From Vibrio sp. UBA2441 (GTDB lineage: Bacteria > Pseudomonadota > Gammaproteobacteria > Enterobacterales > Vibrionaceae): a stretch of DNA of 64,000 nt. The position numbers and the translations under genes were made by a program. Below are positions 33,391-41,799 of this stretch, piece after piece; position 1 is the first letter of the stretch, and each line of letters opens with the position of its first letter. The notes beneath the pieces were generated by a model. That model did not search any database and was not told the origin of the DNA. It was given only the letters and a program-made list of their open reading frames with translations. The stretch is taken from positions 1-64,000 of the forward strand of contig DDQN01000093.1 in assembly GCA_002342685.1 (NCBI GenBank), read 5' to 3'.

Positions 33391-33710
33391 TGTATTGCCC
33401 TCTGTTTAGTATTCCGATGTCTCGGTACCAATTCTTCTCGTCTTGAGATAAGTGAGGATGCTCCATGCCCCGAATGGTCTTAGTGTTAATCTGCATGCAA
33501 TATATCAGCATACATTCTGTGATGAAAGCCTCATAAATGGATAAATAGAGAGTTAGCGATTACGCAAACGTTTAACTCTTGCTTGTTGATATAACCGAAT
33601 AGTTTTAGTTGGTTCGGTAAGCGCGTTTGGTCGGTGTGAATGGGTTTGTAGGTAAGGCTAAGCTGGGTAATCTCAGTTTGATTTGTGGGTTTTATGTTAA
33701 ACAAAGCGGT
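33391..33710. other. Intergenic region between ygjV-like gene and yeeX terminator
   Basis: This stretch has no supported gene. A 68-codon leftward reading frame at 33531-33737 overlaps the yeeX terminator and looks like chance. It contains the ygjV-like promoter and AT-rich spacer. Confidence 0.35.
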
Positions 33711-33735
33711 TAAAAAGCCCGCTGGAGCGGGCATC
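33711..33735 (-). terminator. Terminator of yeeX/tmaR
   Basis: On the minus strand GCCCGC-TCCA-GCGGGC is followed by TTTTTA. It lies just past the yeeX stop and is a textbook intrinsic terminator. Confidence 0.88.
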
Positions 33736-33742
33736 AAAAATG

Positions 33743-34057
33743 CTATTTTTTACCTTGAGACTGTTTGTCTTCTTCAGTAAGTTCCCGTATGCGACGGCTA
33801 ATGTCCCTGCGTACTTTAGATATTTCTGCACTTTTGATGATGTGATCGTCAATTCGATCTTCGTAATCCGCTTTCATGTTTTTCACAATAAGAATGATTT
33901 CATCATGAGTCATGTCTGGTTTGATGTAGTCGAGTAGGTTGTCGAGCAATTCTACTCGTTTTGTATTGTCTCTGACTTTCTTATCATTGTCTTGCAGCTC
34001 TCTTTTCAATTTGTTCTTACGTCGAGCTTGATTGACGATTTCGAATACATTGTTCAT
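33743..34057 (-). CDS. tmaR: YeeX/TmaR family pole-organising protein (DUF496)
   Basis: This 104-residue coiled-coil protein matches E. coli YeeX (TmaR) nearly end to end: VNQARRKNKLKRELQDNDKK, LLDNLLDYIKPDM, MKADYEDRIDDHIIKSAE and RRDISRRIREL. In E. coli TmaR forms polar clusters and recruits sugar-phosphotransferase enzyme I. The same role here is inferred from homology. Length is typical. It is monocistronic with a strong terminator. Confidence 0.9.
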   Translation of the reverse strand: MNNVFEIVNQARRKNKLKRELQDNDKKVRDNTKRVELLDNLLDYIKPDMTHDEIILIVKNMKADYEDRIDDHIIKSAEISKVRRDISRRIRELTEEDKQSQGKK

Positions 34058-34263
34058 AGGCAGTTTCCTAATTTGTTGTGAATAAAGATAAAAAATTTGT
34101 TGAACTGTTCATCTAGGCGTTACTAGATATAAGATACAGAGATTAAAGCACATCAAATGCATAGGTGATAGACTTAAAGTCAATAGATTAATAAATTCGT
34201 TAGAACTCGGATGCATTTGAGTTTATTCTGCACACAGAAAATGACAGTAACTTGACTATTACG

Positions 34264-34437
34264 ATGAAACAAACAAAAGATGAGTGCCCGGGCAAGGCCA
34301 AAACGCGACTAAAAGATGCCTATTTGCTTGCGCGTAAGCAACGAGAAATTGTTGAAATAGAATTAAATCGCTCATCAATTGTGCTGATGAGTAAAGATGG
34401 CAAAATGATCCGTGTTCCTATGTTGCATGAACATTAG
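34264..34437 (+). CDS. Small hypothetical protein, 57 aa
   Basis: The product (MKQTKDECPGKAKTR followed by a Leu/Arg-rich helix and a strand ending IRVPMLHEH) is basic and soluble. I know no family. ATG at 34264 is chosen; a TTG at 34252 is possible, and neither has a clear ribosome binding site. It lies alone between divergent tmaR and yceH, and the codon pattern looks coding. It could be a false gene. Confidence 0.45.
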   Translation: MKQTKDECPGKAKTRLKDAYLLARKQREIVEIELNRSSIVLMSKDGKMIRVPMLHEH

Positions 34438-34479
34438 TTCTGGCATAACGTTACTCAGATAAAATAAAAAGGAATGAGT

Positions 34480-35136
34480 ATGAAAATCGAATTAAGCATG
34501 GTTGAAGCTAGAGTCATTGGTTGTTTATTAGAAAAGGAAGCTACAACCCCAGATCAGTACCCATTATCATTAAATAGTTTAACGAATGCCTGCAATCAGA
34601 AAAGTAACCGAGAACCAGTAATGACACTTTCTGAAGCCGAAGTCCTTGATGCGGTAGACGCGTTAATATCCAGACGTTTAGTTAATGATGAAAGTAGCTT
34701 TAATAGTCGTGTGTCTAAATATCAACATAGATTCTGTAATACTGAATTTGGCGACCTGCAGTTTACAGAACAAGAGAAAGGTATTGTATGCTGCATGTTA
34801 CTTCGAGGCGCACAAACACCCGGTGAAATAAGAACCAGAACTAATCGTTTATGCCAGTTTTCAGATGTTAAACAAGCAGAAACCGTTCTTGAAAAGCTGG
34901 CTGAAGGTGATTCTGACTCCGCTTTGGTTGTGAAGTTACCGAGAGAAGCTGGAAAGCGAGAATCTCGCTACATGCATCAGTTTTCTGGAAAGGTTGATGT
35001 TGATAGCGCGTCATTTGCAACGCGTGAAGAAAGCAATACCGGAAAGATTGGTAAAATAGGTCAGCTAGAACTGGAATTAAGTGAGCTAAAAGCTGAAGTG
35101 GCTGAATTGCGTGAACTAGTGGAGTCTCTTCTTTAG
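34480..35136 (+). CDS. yceH: YceH family protein (UPF0502/DUF480)
   Basis: This is a winged-helix-like protein of unknown function, widespread in gamma-proteobacteria. The 218-residue product has the family motifs RVIGCLLEKEATTPDQYPLSLN near the N-terminus, ACNQKSNREPV, LLRGAQTPGEIRTR near residue 107 and a C-terminal Glu-rich coiled coil. ATG at 34480 is preferred, since AAGGA (34469-34473) lies six bases before it; the ATG at 34474 touches that site. It is followed two bases later by a GIY-YIG gene, likely one operon. Confidence 0.9.
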   Translation: MKIELSMVEARVIGCLLEKEATTPDQYPLSLNSLTNACNQKSNREPVMTLSEAEVLDAVDALISRRLVNDESSFNSRVSKYQHRFCNTEFGDLQFTEQEKGIVCCMLLRGAQTPGEIRTRTNRLCQFSDVKQAETVLEKLAEGDSDSALVVKLPREAGKRESRYMHQFSGKVDVDSASFATREESNTGKIGKIGQLELELSELKAEVAELRELVESLL

Positions 35137-35138
35137 TC

Positions 35139-35450
35139 ATGAACGAAAGTCCTGAGTCGGGTTCGAGTTGGTGGGTATATCTAATTCGAACTCGTCATCA
35201 AGCGCTGTATTGTGGCATTACCAATAATCTGGAACGTCGGCTTAAAATGCATCGCGAAGGAAAAGGAGCCAAATACCTACGCGGTAAGTCGCCGTTGGCA
35301 TTAGTTTGGTCTCAAGAGTTAGAAAACAAAGCACTTGCTCTGAAAATGGAATATAAGATCAAACAATACTCTAAAGATAAAAAAGAGCGATTAGTTGCAG
35401 ATAATAGTCGTATTGATTTGGCACAAATCACAAAATATCATTTAGACTAG
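35139..35450 (+). CDS. GIY-YIG domain protein (YhbQ/UPF0213 type)
   Basis: This 103-residue protein is a minimal GIY-YIG nuclease fold: WWVYLIRTRHQALYCGITNN contains the two tyrosine-bearing motif elements, ERRLKMHREGKGAKYLRGKSPL the conserved Arg, and EYKIKQYSKDKKERL the C-terminal helix with Glu. E. coli YhbQ is the closest familiar relative; its DNA substrate is poorly defined. It starts two bases past yceH and is probably cotranslated with it. Confidence 0.88.
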   Translation: MNESPESGSSWWVYLIRTRHQALYCGITNNLERRLKMHREGKGAKYLRGKSPLALVWSQELENKALALKMEYKIKQYSKDKKERLVADNSRIDLAQITKYHLD

Positions 35451-35460
35451 ATATTATTCA

Positions 35461-35476
35461 TGTGAATGCATTCACG
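35461..35476 (+). promoter_or_regulatory. CRP-like site upstream of the TraF_2-type gene
   Basis: TGTGAATGCATTCACG matches the CRP consensus TGTGA-N6-TCACA at 9 of 10 defined bases and is embedded in a near-palindrome from 35460 to 35479. It lies about 75-90 bases before the ATG at 35550, a usual place for class I activation. This suggests control by cAMP-CRP. Confidence 0.6.
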
Positions 35477-35549
35477 TGATTGTTATCATAATGTTTCCAT
35501 TGAAATTGAGCTCTAAATTATAAAATGGCTAAATAAATAGGGGATAACA

Positions 35550-36707
35550 ATGTCAGGAAGAATTACACCACTAATGGTAATAGGTATCGCTTTTACTTCT
35601 GGATACGCTATTTCTGCAACTCATGTAGCAGATAGCCGGGGGAACGGGATGGGAAACACCGGTGTTGCATCGGCTGACTATCTTGTGGCTCCTTTTTATA
35701 ATCCAGCCTTAACGGCCAATTATCGAGATAGCGATGACGTCGGATTGTTGCTACCAGCTCTCGGGGTGACAGTTAAAGATACCGATGAAACGCTCAAAGA
35801 AGCTGATGACCTTCAGGATACCATTGAAGCCTTTGAAGACCAGCCGATTCCTGACGCTTCCATTATCACTCAATTGAATGACCATCTTGACGAACTACAA
35901 GGCAATAAACCTTTGACGGTTACGGCGAACGGCGGATTAGCCGTAGCTATTCCAAATCAATATGTGGCAGTAAATATATTCACTCAGGGCTACGTGGAGG
36001 TGATTGGTCTGACACAAATTTCCTCTTATGTTGATACAGGCAATGCGATTACGGATACAGAAGATCGTTATAATAGCTCTAAGATAGAACTTGCGGCATT
36101 CGGTTATACCGAATTTGGTGTTTCTTTCGCTAAACAGCTTCAAATTCAAGGACAGATGGTATCGTTGGGCATATCACCAAAATACCAACAGCTAAAGACC
36201 TATTACGATTCAGCAACCGTTGAAGATTTTGACCTGTCTGATTACGACCAAAGTGAGAAGAAAAAGAATACCTTTAATCTCGATATTGGTGCAGTGTGGT
36301 ACAAAGACAATTGGCAGGTTGGCATGGCAATAAGAGATCTGTTTAAAAAAGATATTAAAACCCAAAATTCTGCTATTAAATATGAGTTAACACCTCAAGC
36401 CACAGTCGCTGCTGCTTACACTAGTCAATTCGTAACGTTAGCGGTAGATGCAGATCTGACTGCGCAGACTCGATACAATAACATCGATGACGATACTCAG
36501 TTTGTACGCTTTGGCGTTGAGGGAAATGCGTGGGATTGGTTGCAGGTTAGAGCCGGTTATCAGATAGACACGAAAGACACAATAGACAATACCATTACAG
36601 CGGGTATTGGGGTTAGTCCATTTGATGTTGTTAGCTTTGACATTGCGGGTTCTTACGTGGATGAAAATGAGTTTGGTGGCTCTGCAAATCTGGCATTCAC
36701 CTTTTAA
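35550..36707 (+). CDS. TraF_2-type outer membrane beta-barrel protein
   Basis: The 385-residue precursor has a signal peptide (FTSGYAISA) and a start to the mature protein, THVADSRGNGMGNTGVASADYLVAPFYNPAL, typical of the chromosomal TraF_2 (conjugal transfer TraF-like) family. These resemble FadL-type barrels. It contains an acidic helix (residues 75-105), repeated amphipathic strands and a terminal LAFTF. It probably sits in the outer membrane, with unknown ligand. No other conjugation genes are near, so the name reflects family only. A CRP-like site lies upstream and a terminator follows. Confidence 0.82.
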   Translation: MSGRITPLMVIGIAFTSGYAISATHVADSRGNGMGNTGVASADYLVAPFYNPALTANYRDSDDVGLLLPALGVTVKDTDETLKEADDLQDTIEAFEDQPIPDASIITQLNDHLDELQGNKPLTVTANGGLAVAIPNQYVAVNIFTQGYVEVIGLTQISSYVDTGNAITDTEDRYNSSKIELAAFGYTEFGVSFAKQLQIQGQMVSLGISPKYQQLKTYYDSATVEDFDLSDYDQSEKKKNTFNLDIGAVWYKDNWQVGMAIRDLFKKDIKTQNSAIKYELTPQATVAAAYTSQFVTLAVDADLTAQTRYNNIDDDTQFVRFGVEGNAWDWLQVRAGYQIDTKDTIDNTITAGIGVSPFDVVSFDIAGSYVDENEFGGSANLAFTF

Positions 36708-36732
36708 TCGATTGATCTACGTTAAATAATTA

Positions 36733-36763
36733 AACCGTCATAGTGCAATATGGCGGTTTTTTT
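36733..36763 (+). terminator. Terminator after the TraF_2-type gene
   Basis: AACCGTCATA (36733-36742) pairs with TATGGCGGTT (36749-36758), with one G-T pair, followed by T7. Confidence 0.85.
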
Positions 36764-36917
36764 ATGAATGAATTGTTATTTATCACACATATCACATACT
36801 ATTATATATTCATGTTAGCTTACGAAGCTTGTTTCAGTTTCGCTTACTGAGAAGTTCTACCTTCATGTGAGTAGTCGGCCTTTTGGGTGTGTTGTTTTTA
36901 GAAAGAGGTGAATCGCA

Positions 36918-38015
36918 ATGAAAATTATCGCTGCAATGGTGTTGTTAGTGATTTGTTTTATTTCCCCGGTTAGTATGGCTATGCAAAATTTGAGTGGCTT
37001 TTGGACTTATCCAGAATATTTGCAAGAACACCCCGAACAGAAAACCTTGACCGAAAGTTTAGGTACTGCCATCAACCATTTTCCAATACCCATTACCACC
37101 ACACAAGTAGAACCGATTAAAATTTCGGTAGTTTATCCTGGAGAACAAGAATCTGATTACTGGCGACGAAATATAAAAGCGTTTGAAGCACGTTTAAATG
37201 AATTGAAAATTAGATATACGCTAGAGCAGGTCTTTACTCGGCCGAATGAGGATGCCCGCCAACAAAATTTATCACTGAATGAAGCGTTAAATAATAATAC
37301 GGATTATTTGATATTTACTTTGGATACTGGAAGGCATCGAAAATTTATTGAGCATGTACTGCATCGCTCGAATACAAAATTAATACTTCAAAATATAACA
37401 ACACCCGTGAAAGCGTGGGAATACAAGCAGCCATTTTTTTATGTAGGGTTTGATCATTTACTCGGAAGCCTAGCGTTGGCAGACTATTTTAAAAAGGTGT
37501 TACCGGAAAGAGCTAAGTATTCTGTGATGTACTTTTCTCAGGGTTATATCAGTGATGCTCGGGGCGATACCTTTATTCATGCGATGAGCGATTTATCCGA
37601 TTATCAATTGCAATCTTCTTTTTATACGAAGGCGACAAAAGAGAGTAGTTATAAAGCGACAAAACTCGCCTTAGTAAGGTATTCGGATTTGGATTTGATT
37701 TATGCCTGTTCAACCGATGTGGCACTTGGGGCAGTTCAAGCTGTACAAGAGTCGGGCAGAAAAAACATATTGGTCAATGGCTGGGGTGGAGGTTCAGCAG
37801 AGCTGAAATCTATTAAGGATGGAGGCCTGAATGTGACCGTTATGCGCATGAATGACGATACCGGTGTTGCTATGGCTGAAGCGATAAAGTGGGATTTGGA
37901 AGGAAAAAAAGTACCCACTGTCTATTCGGGAAGTTTTGAAATTATCTCAGATAAAGACAGTTCACAGAAAGTCGAAATCCTTAAGAAAAGAGCATTTAGG
38001 TACTCAGATAGATGA
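36918..38015 (+). CDS. luxP: Autoinducer-2 binding periplasmic protein LuxP
   Basis: LuxP binds the borated quorum signal AI-2 in the periplasm and controls LuxQ. The 365-residue precursor has a signal peptide (about 1-21) and closely follows V. harveyi LuxP as I recall it, for example QPFFYVGFDH, GYISDARGDTFIH and VNGWGGGSAEL. The AI-2 contact residues Gln77, Ser79, Trp82, Asn159 and Arg215 fall at identical numbers. Length is the same as known LuxP. AGAGGTG before the ATG at 36918 serves as ribosome binding site. It overlaps luxQ by four bases. Confidence 0.96.
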   Translation: MKIIAAMVLLVICFISPVSMAMQNLSGFWTYPEYLQEHPEQKTLTESLGTAINHFPIPITTTQVEPIKISVVYPGEQESDYWRRNIKAFEARLNELKIRYTLEQVFTRPNEDARQQNLSLNEALNNNTDYLIFTLDTGRHRKFIEHVLHRSNTKLILQNITTPVKAWEYKQPFFYVGFDHLLGSLALADYFKKVLPERAKYSVMYFSQGYISDARGDTFIHAMSDLSDYQLQSSFYTKATKESSYKATKLALVRYSDLDLIYACSTDVALGAVQAVQESGRKNILVNGWGGGSAELKSIKDGGLNVTVMRMNDDTGVAMAEAIKWDLEGKKVPTVYSGSFEIISDKDSSQKVEILKKRAFRYSDR

Positions 38016-40570
38016 TTTTTACAACAGACCGTACCAAACCAAGATCAATGGCGAGCTTAACGGTTCGCCTAATTTTTTTAGTTTTTTCTGTATTGGTTAT
38101 TTTGTTATTGGGTTTTAGCTATCAATATAGCGCGACAGCAATTAAACAAGAAATTGAACGAAATCTAACTCAAACTTCTACGTTACTGCAAAATTTGTTG
38201 GATTATAAACTCGGCATCATGCAGACACATCAAAACAGCCAAGTAAAAAGCGTAACGCTACAAGAGTTTATTGAGAGAGGGGATAAGACTCAAATTGATG
38301 ATTACTTTTTCTCTGTAGAAAAAGCAGATCTTAAAAATACGCCAGATTTTAGATTTATCATTAAGAATAATGTGATTTTTTGGGAAGATGGTAATGCTCC
38401 ATTTTTTGGCGTTGACCAACAACAGTTATACAGCATGACATCTAAAGTTGCTTATAACGGAAATTGGCATTATACCGCATTGGACACCACTGCGGTTCAA
38501 AAGCATATACTTATCAGACGAATGCCCATTATTAAAGCTTATAATGGTGAAGTGATAGGAAAGCTATATATTGTCGTGGTATTAGATAATAACTTTCCCA
38601 TGGTTGAGAACTTAAAAAGCATTAGTCACGCGGAAGAAATTGTCTTATTAGCTGAAGGTAAACCAATTGCCTCGACAATTAAGCTGACCGACGATTTGTT
38701 AGCACGAATGGAGAGACAATCCTCCTTATTAGTCGATGAACATAGTGATTTCTTGTATAACAAACTTAATTTAAAGATTAACGGCGTAGACACACCGATA
38801 AGTGTGTATACCTTGCAAGATAATCAAAGCATTTTGTCTTTGGAAAATAATTATAAAATTGGACTGATTTTTTCTGCGATTTGTATTATTGCAACGGCTC
38901 TTCTTGCTCGTCTTCTAATACAGAAAAAACTAACAGGTGAGCTTGCTGCATTAGTGGCCTATACACAAGTTGCAAGGCATCAACGTAAGGTGTTGCCATT
39001 TAAAGGTTCGATAGTTAAGGAGTTTGATCATATTGGGCATACACTTGAACATACTTTTGACGAACTGATTGAAAAAGAGCAACTGTTTCAAGACTTATTT
39101 AATTTTGCGTTGTCTCCTATAATCGTTTGGGCAGGGAACGGAAAAATTTTACGTATGAATCCTGCTGCAGAGAAAGCATTTCAGAAGAATGGAATTCATA
39201 TGGAGAGTGTCTTTCAGAGCTTCCAACAAAGGATTCTTAACCATATTAATATGGTGACAACTGGGGCGGTACTTACTGGGGTAAATGTCCCTATTTCCGA
39301 GACAGTTTTTCGCTGGAATTTATCACCGATTCTATTAGAAAATGGAATACATTCAATTATTGGGCAGGGCCTTGACATCACGACTCTCATTGAAGCTGAG
39401 AGACAGAGTAATATTGCACGAGTGGAGGCAGAAAAGTCGGCTTTGGTGAGGGCTGATTTTATGGCGAGAATGAGTCATGAAATCCGAACCCCTCTAAATG
39501 GTATACTTGGAATTTCTCAACTGCTTAAGAAGTCGTCTTCAGATATTAACCAAATTGAAAAAATAGACGTTCTTTGTCAGAGCGGCGAGCATTTGTTGAT
39601 GGTATTAAATGATATTTTAGATTTTTCCAAAATAGAACAAGGTAAACTCAGTATCGTAAAAAAAGAGTTTTTATTTTCGAATGTAGTTAATTCAATCGAG
39701 AATATTTACTCTCCACTTTGTAAAGAGAAACATATTAAGCTAATAGTGGAAAATAATATAGATAATGATATTAGGCTTAAAACAGACCAAGTTCGACTTA
39801 ATCAAATTATGTTTAATTTGCTGAGTAATTCGGTGAAGTTTACGCATGTAGGGGCAATTACAACCCGGTTCTCTCTGTCTAAACTTGATGAATTAAACCA
39901 CTTATTAACGATTGTAGTGAAAGACACTGGTGTTGGTATTTCACAAGCCAATCTAAAATCTATTTTTGAACCATTTGTACAATCTGAAAGTACAATTACC
40001 CGAAATTATGGAGGTAGTGGGCTTGGATTAACTATCGTTCAACACTTGGTTGAAATGCTGGAGGGAGATATTCAAATTGATAGTCAAGAGAAAACAGGTA
40101 CTACAATCACATTAACTTTTCGTGTCGAGGTCATCGATAATAGACAAGTTATTCTACCTGAGCCTATGATTAATCAGGGGGGGAGCTTTTTTGACCGCGA
40201 TATTTCAGTATTGCTTGTGGAAGATAACAAAACCAATGCATTTATAGCCAAGGCCTTTTGTGAAAAGTATGGAATGAAAGTTGACTGGGTGATAGATGGG
40301 TTAGCCGCTATTGAAAGATTAAATAACGTGCAATATAACCTGATATTAATGGATAACCAAATGCCAAACCTAGGTGGTATTGAAGTAACTTCAATTATAA
40401 GAGATCAATTAAAACTGTCTACACCGATATTTGCTTGTACGGCAGACGGCCTTGAGTCTACCAAAAGGGCGTTTTTAGATGCAGGGGCAAACTATGTCAT
40501 TGTTAAACCGATTAAAGAGGCATCTTTATTTGAGGCATTGGAGTTTTATAAAAAAAAGTTCATCGTATGA
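38012..40570 (+). CDS. luxQ: AI-2 sensor hybrid kinase/phosphatase LuxQ
   Basis: LuxQ binds LuxP and at low AI-2 phosphorylates the LuxU-LuxO relay, switching to phosphatase at high AI-2. The 852-residue product has a membrane helix (about 18-40), a periplasmic LuxP-contact region (41-280), a second helix (about 286-306), a PAS segment, a dimerisation H-box (MARMSHEIRTPLNGILG, His near 491), an ATPase domain (DTGVGIS, GGSGLGLTIV) and a C-terminal receiver with the Asp in NLILMDNQMPNLGG. All parts are intact. ATGA coupling with luxP is as in other vibrios. It converges on the PilZ gene with a 4-base gap. Confidence 0.95.
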   Translation: MIFTTDRTKPRSMASLTVRLIFLVFSVLVILLLGFSYQYSATAIKQEIERNLTQTSTLLQNLLDYKLGIMQTHQNSQVKSVTLQEFIERGDKTQIDDYFFSVEKADLKNTPDFRFIIKNNVIFWEDGNAPFFGVDQQQLYSMTSKVAYNGNWHYTALDTTAVQKHILIRRMPIIKAYNGEVIGKLYIVVVLDNNFPMVENLKSISHAEEIVLLAEGKPIASTIKLTDDLLARMERQSSLLVDEHSDFLYNKLNLKINGVDTPISVYTLQDNQSILSLENNYKIGLIFSAICIIATALLARLLIQKKLTGELAALVAYTQVARHQRKVLPFKGSIVKEFDHIGHTLEHTFDELIEKEQLFQDLFNFALSPIIVWAGNGKILRMNPAAEKAFQKNGIHMESVFQSFQQRILNHINMVTTGAVLTGVNVPISETVFRWNLSPILLENGIHSIIGQGLDITTLIEAERQSNIARVEAEKSALVRADFMARMSHEIRTPLNGILGISQLLKKSSSDINQIEKIDVLCQSGEHLLMVLNDILDFSKIEQGKLSIVKKEFLFSNVVNSIENIYSPLCKEKHIKLIVENNIDNDIRLKTDQVRLNQIMFNLLSNSVKFTHVGAITTRFSLSKLDELNHLLTIVVKDTGVGISQANLKSIFEPFVQSESTITRNYGGSGLGLTIVQHLVEMLEGDIQIDSQEKTGTTITLTFRVEVIDNRQVILPEPMINQGGSFFDRDISVLLVEDNKTNAFIAKAFCEKYGMKVDWVIDGLAAIERLNNVQYNLILMDNQMPNLGGIEVTSIIRDQLKLSTPIFACTADGLESTKRAFLDAGANYVIVKPIKEASLFEALEFYKKKFIV

Positions 40571-40574
40571 CAAA

Positions 40575-41237
40575 TTAATTTCGGTTGAGCATGCTATGTT
40601 CAAGTATTTCAAACTTTAAGTTATCGACTAGTTCGATTTCCTTATCATATTTTATACCGATAAACTGGCCATCATTCAGTTTTCGAATATTAACAATATG
40701 ACAATCGGGGGATTGTTTCGGGAAATGTTCTAGTTGAGGTTTAATGGTGACATGCATATCTTTTTCTAGTTCAACTGCCTGCTCAAAGAAGACGCCACAA
40801 CCCGACGATGAAAAGTCTTGCAAAACTGCGCTATATTCTTGTTCATCGTGTAAAACAGTAATAGGCAGTGATAATTTAAATCGTTTGTTTGCTCGTATAG
40901 GTTTGGTTTCAAACTTGTAGGGTAATTTGATAAACATCAACCATGTCGGTCTTGAAACGAGAGTGATGATTTGTGATTTGAAAGCGATAATGTCGCCAAG
41001 CTCTGTGTTAGTTATACCGCGAACGACAACACCGATGTTATTGACCTTTTTGGTGATCAGATCTTCAATGGTTTTCTGGTTCATATCAATTAATAGAAAT
41101 TGATTGTCTTTCATACCTACCAAATTTGACTGAAACGTATACTCATCTCTAGGACCAAACTTGATAGTTACAGATAATTTCATACCAAACTCGAGGTAAT
41201 CTTTTATCTTATTCATGTCGTTTATATTCGCTGTCAT
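40575..41237 (-). CDS. PilZ-domain (YcgR-like) c-di-GMP receptor
   Basis: The 220-residue product has an N-terminal YcgR-like domain (about 10-105) and a C-terminal PilZ domain. The c-di-GMP motif is present as RANKR followed by LQDFSSSGCGVFF (the D/NxSxxG signature) near residues 118-155. It would bind c-di-GMP and alter motility or surface functions, as YcgR does at the flagellar motor. The start could be 41237 or the ATG seven codons later (41216). Its neighbour upstream on the same strand is a flagellar-rod-like small gene. Confidence 0.87.
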   Translation of the reverse strand: MTANINDMNKIKDYLEFGMKLSVTIKFGPRDEYTFQSNLVGMKDNQFLLIDMNQKTIEDLITKKVNNIGVVVRGITNTELGDIIAFKSQIITLVSRPTWLMFIKLPYKFETKPIRANKRFKLSLPITVLHDEQEYSAVLQDFSSSGCGVFFEQAVELEKDMHVTIKPQLEHFPKQSPDCHIVNIRKLNDGQFIGIKYDKEIELVDNLKFEILEHSMLNRN

Positions 41238-41401
41238 CGAATTGTTGTATCTCCCTTACTATCAACGAGCTGTATGTTTGATTCAAATCAGGCAGTTATA
41301 TTGAGTGAACGCTGATTGACGTTATAGATTAGCTCATTTTGATTTGGAATTGTATGAAATAGTCTGAATAAATAGATATGCATGATGAAAAGTGGTGTGG
41401 C

Positions 41402-41692
41402 TTAGATATGAGTATCTAGAATAGTTCCGATAATGTCATTAGAACGCTGAACGACGCTGGTCCCAGCTTGAGAGTATGTGTTGGACTGATTGAGCTTGGT
41501 TAAAGCTTCTTCATAAGAAGGCTTAGGTTTATCAAGATTAAGCTCTTGATCTTGTTTTTGTTCTATTTCTACATTATTAAATTCTAACCCACTAGATTTT
41601 GTTATATCCGCAATCTCGTTTGCTGCCTCATCAGCCATTGATTGCGACTGCTGCAACACTTGATAACCAGACTGTATGGATGAAACAGGCAT
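41402..41692 (-). CDS. Small flagellar-rod-like protein
   Basis: The 96-residue product starts MPVSSIQSGYQVLQQSQSMADEAANEI, resembling the N-terminal helix of flagellar rod and hook proteins. It ends TSVVQRSNDIIGTILDTHI, like their C-terminal helix. The middle is acidic and low complexity. It may be an axial-protein mimic or an uncharacterised flagellar component. ATG at 41692 has GAGG eight bases upstream; a GTG at 41713 is less likely. No other flagellar genes are in the window, so function is unproven. Confidence 0.65.
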   Translation of the reverse strand: MPVSSIQSGYQVLQQSQSMADEAANEIADITKSSGLEFNNVEIEQKQDQELNLDKPKPSYEEALTKLNQSNTYSQAGTSVVQRSNDIIGTILDTHI

Positions 41693-41799
41693 ACCAATAT
41701 CCTCATTAAGCACGGATTGGGATAAGAATTACTTCTATAAGGATAATCCCTTTGTACTAGATGTTCAAATTCTACACACTAAACTCAAAGGTAAAATCA

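Noticed and set aside
33531..33737. 68-codon leftward frame before yeeX/tmaR terminator
   Set aside because: It overlaps the terminator, has no ribosome binding site and no family likeness.
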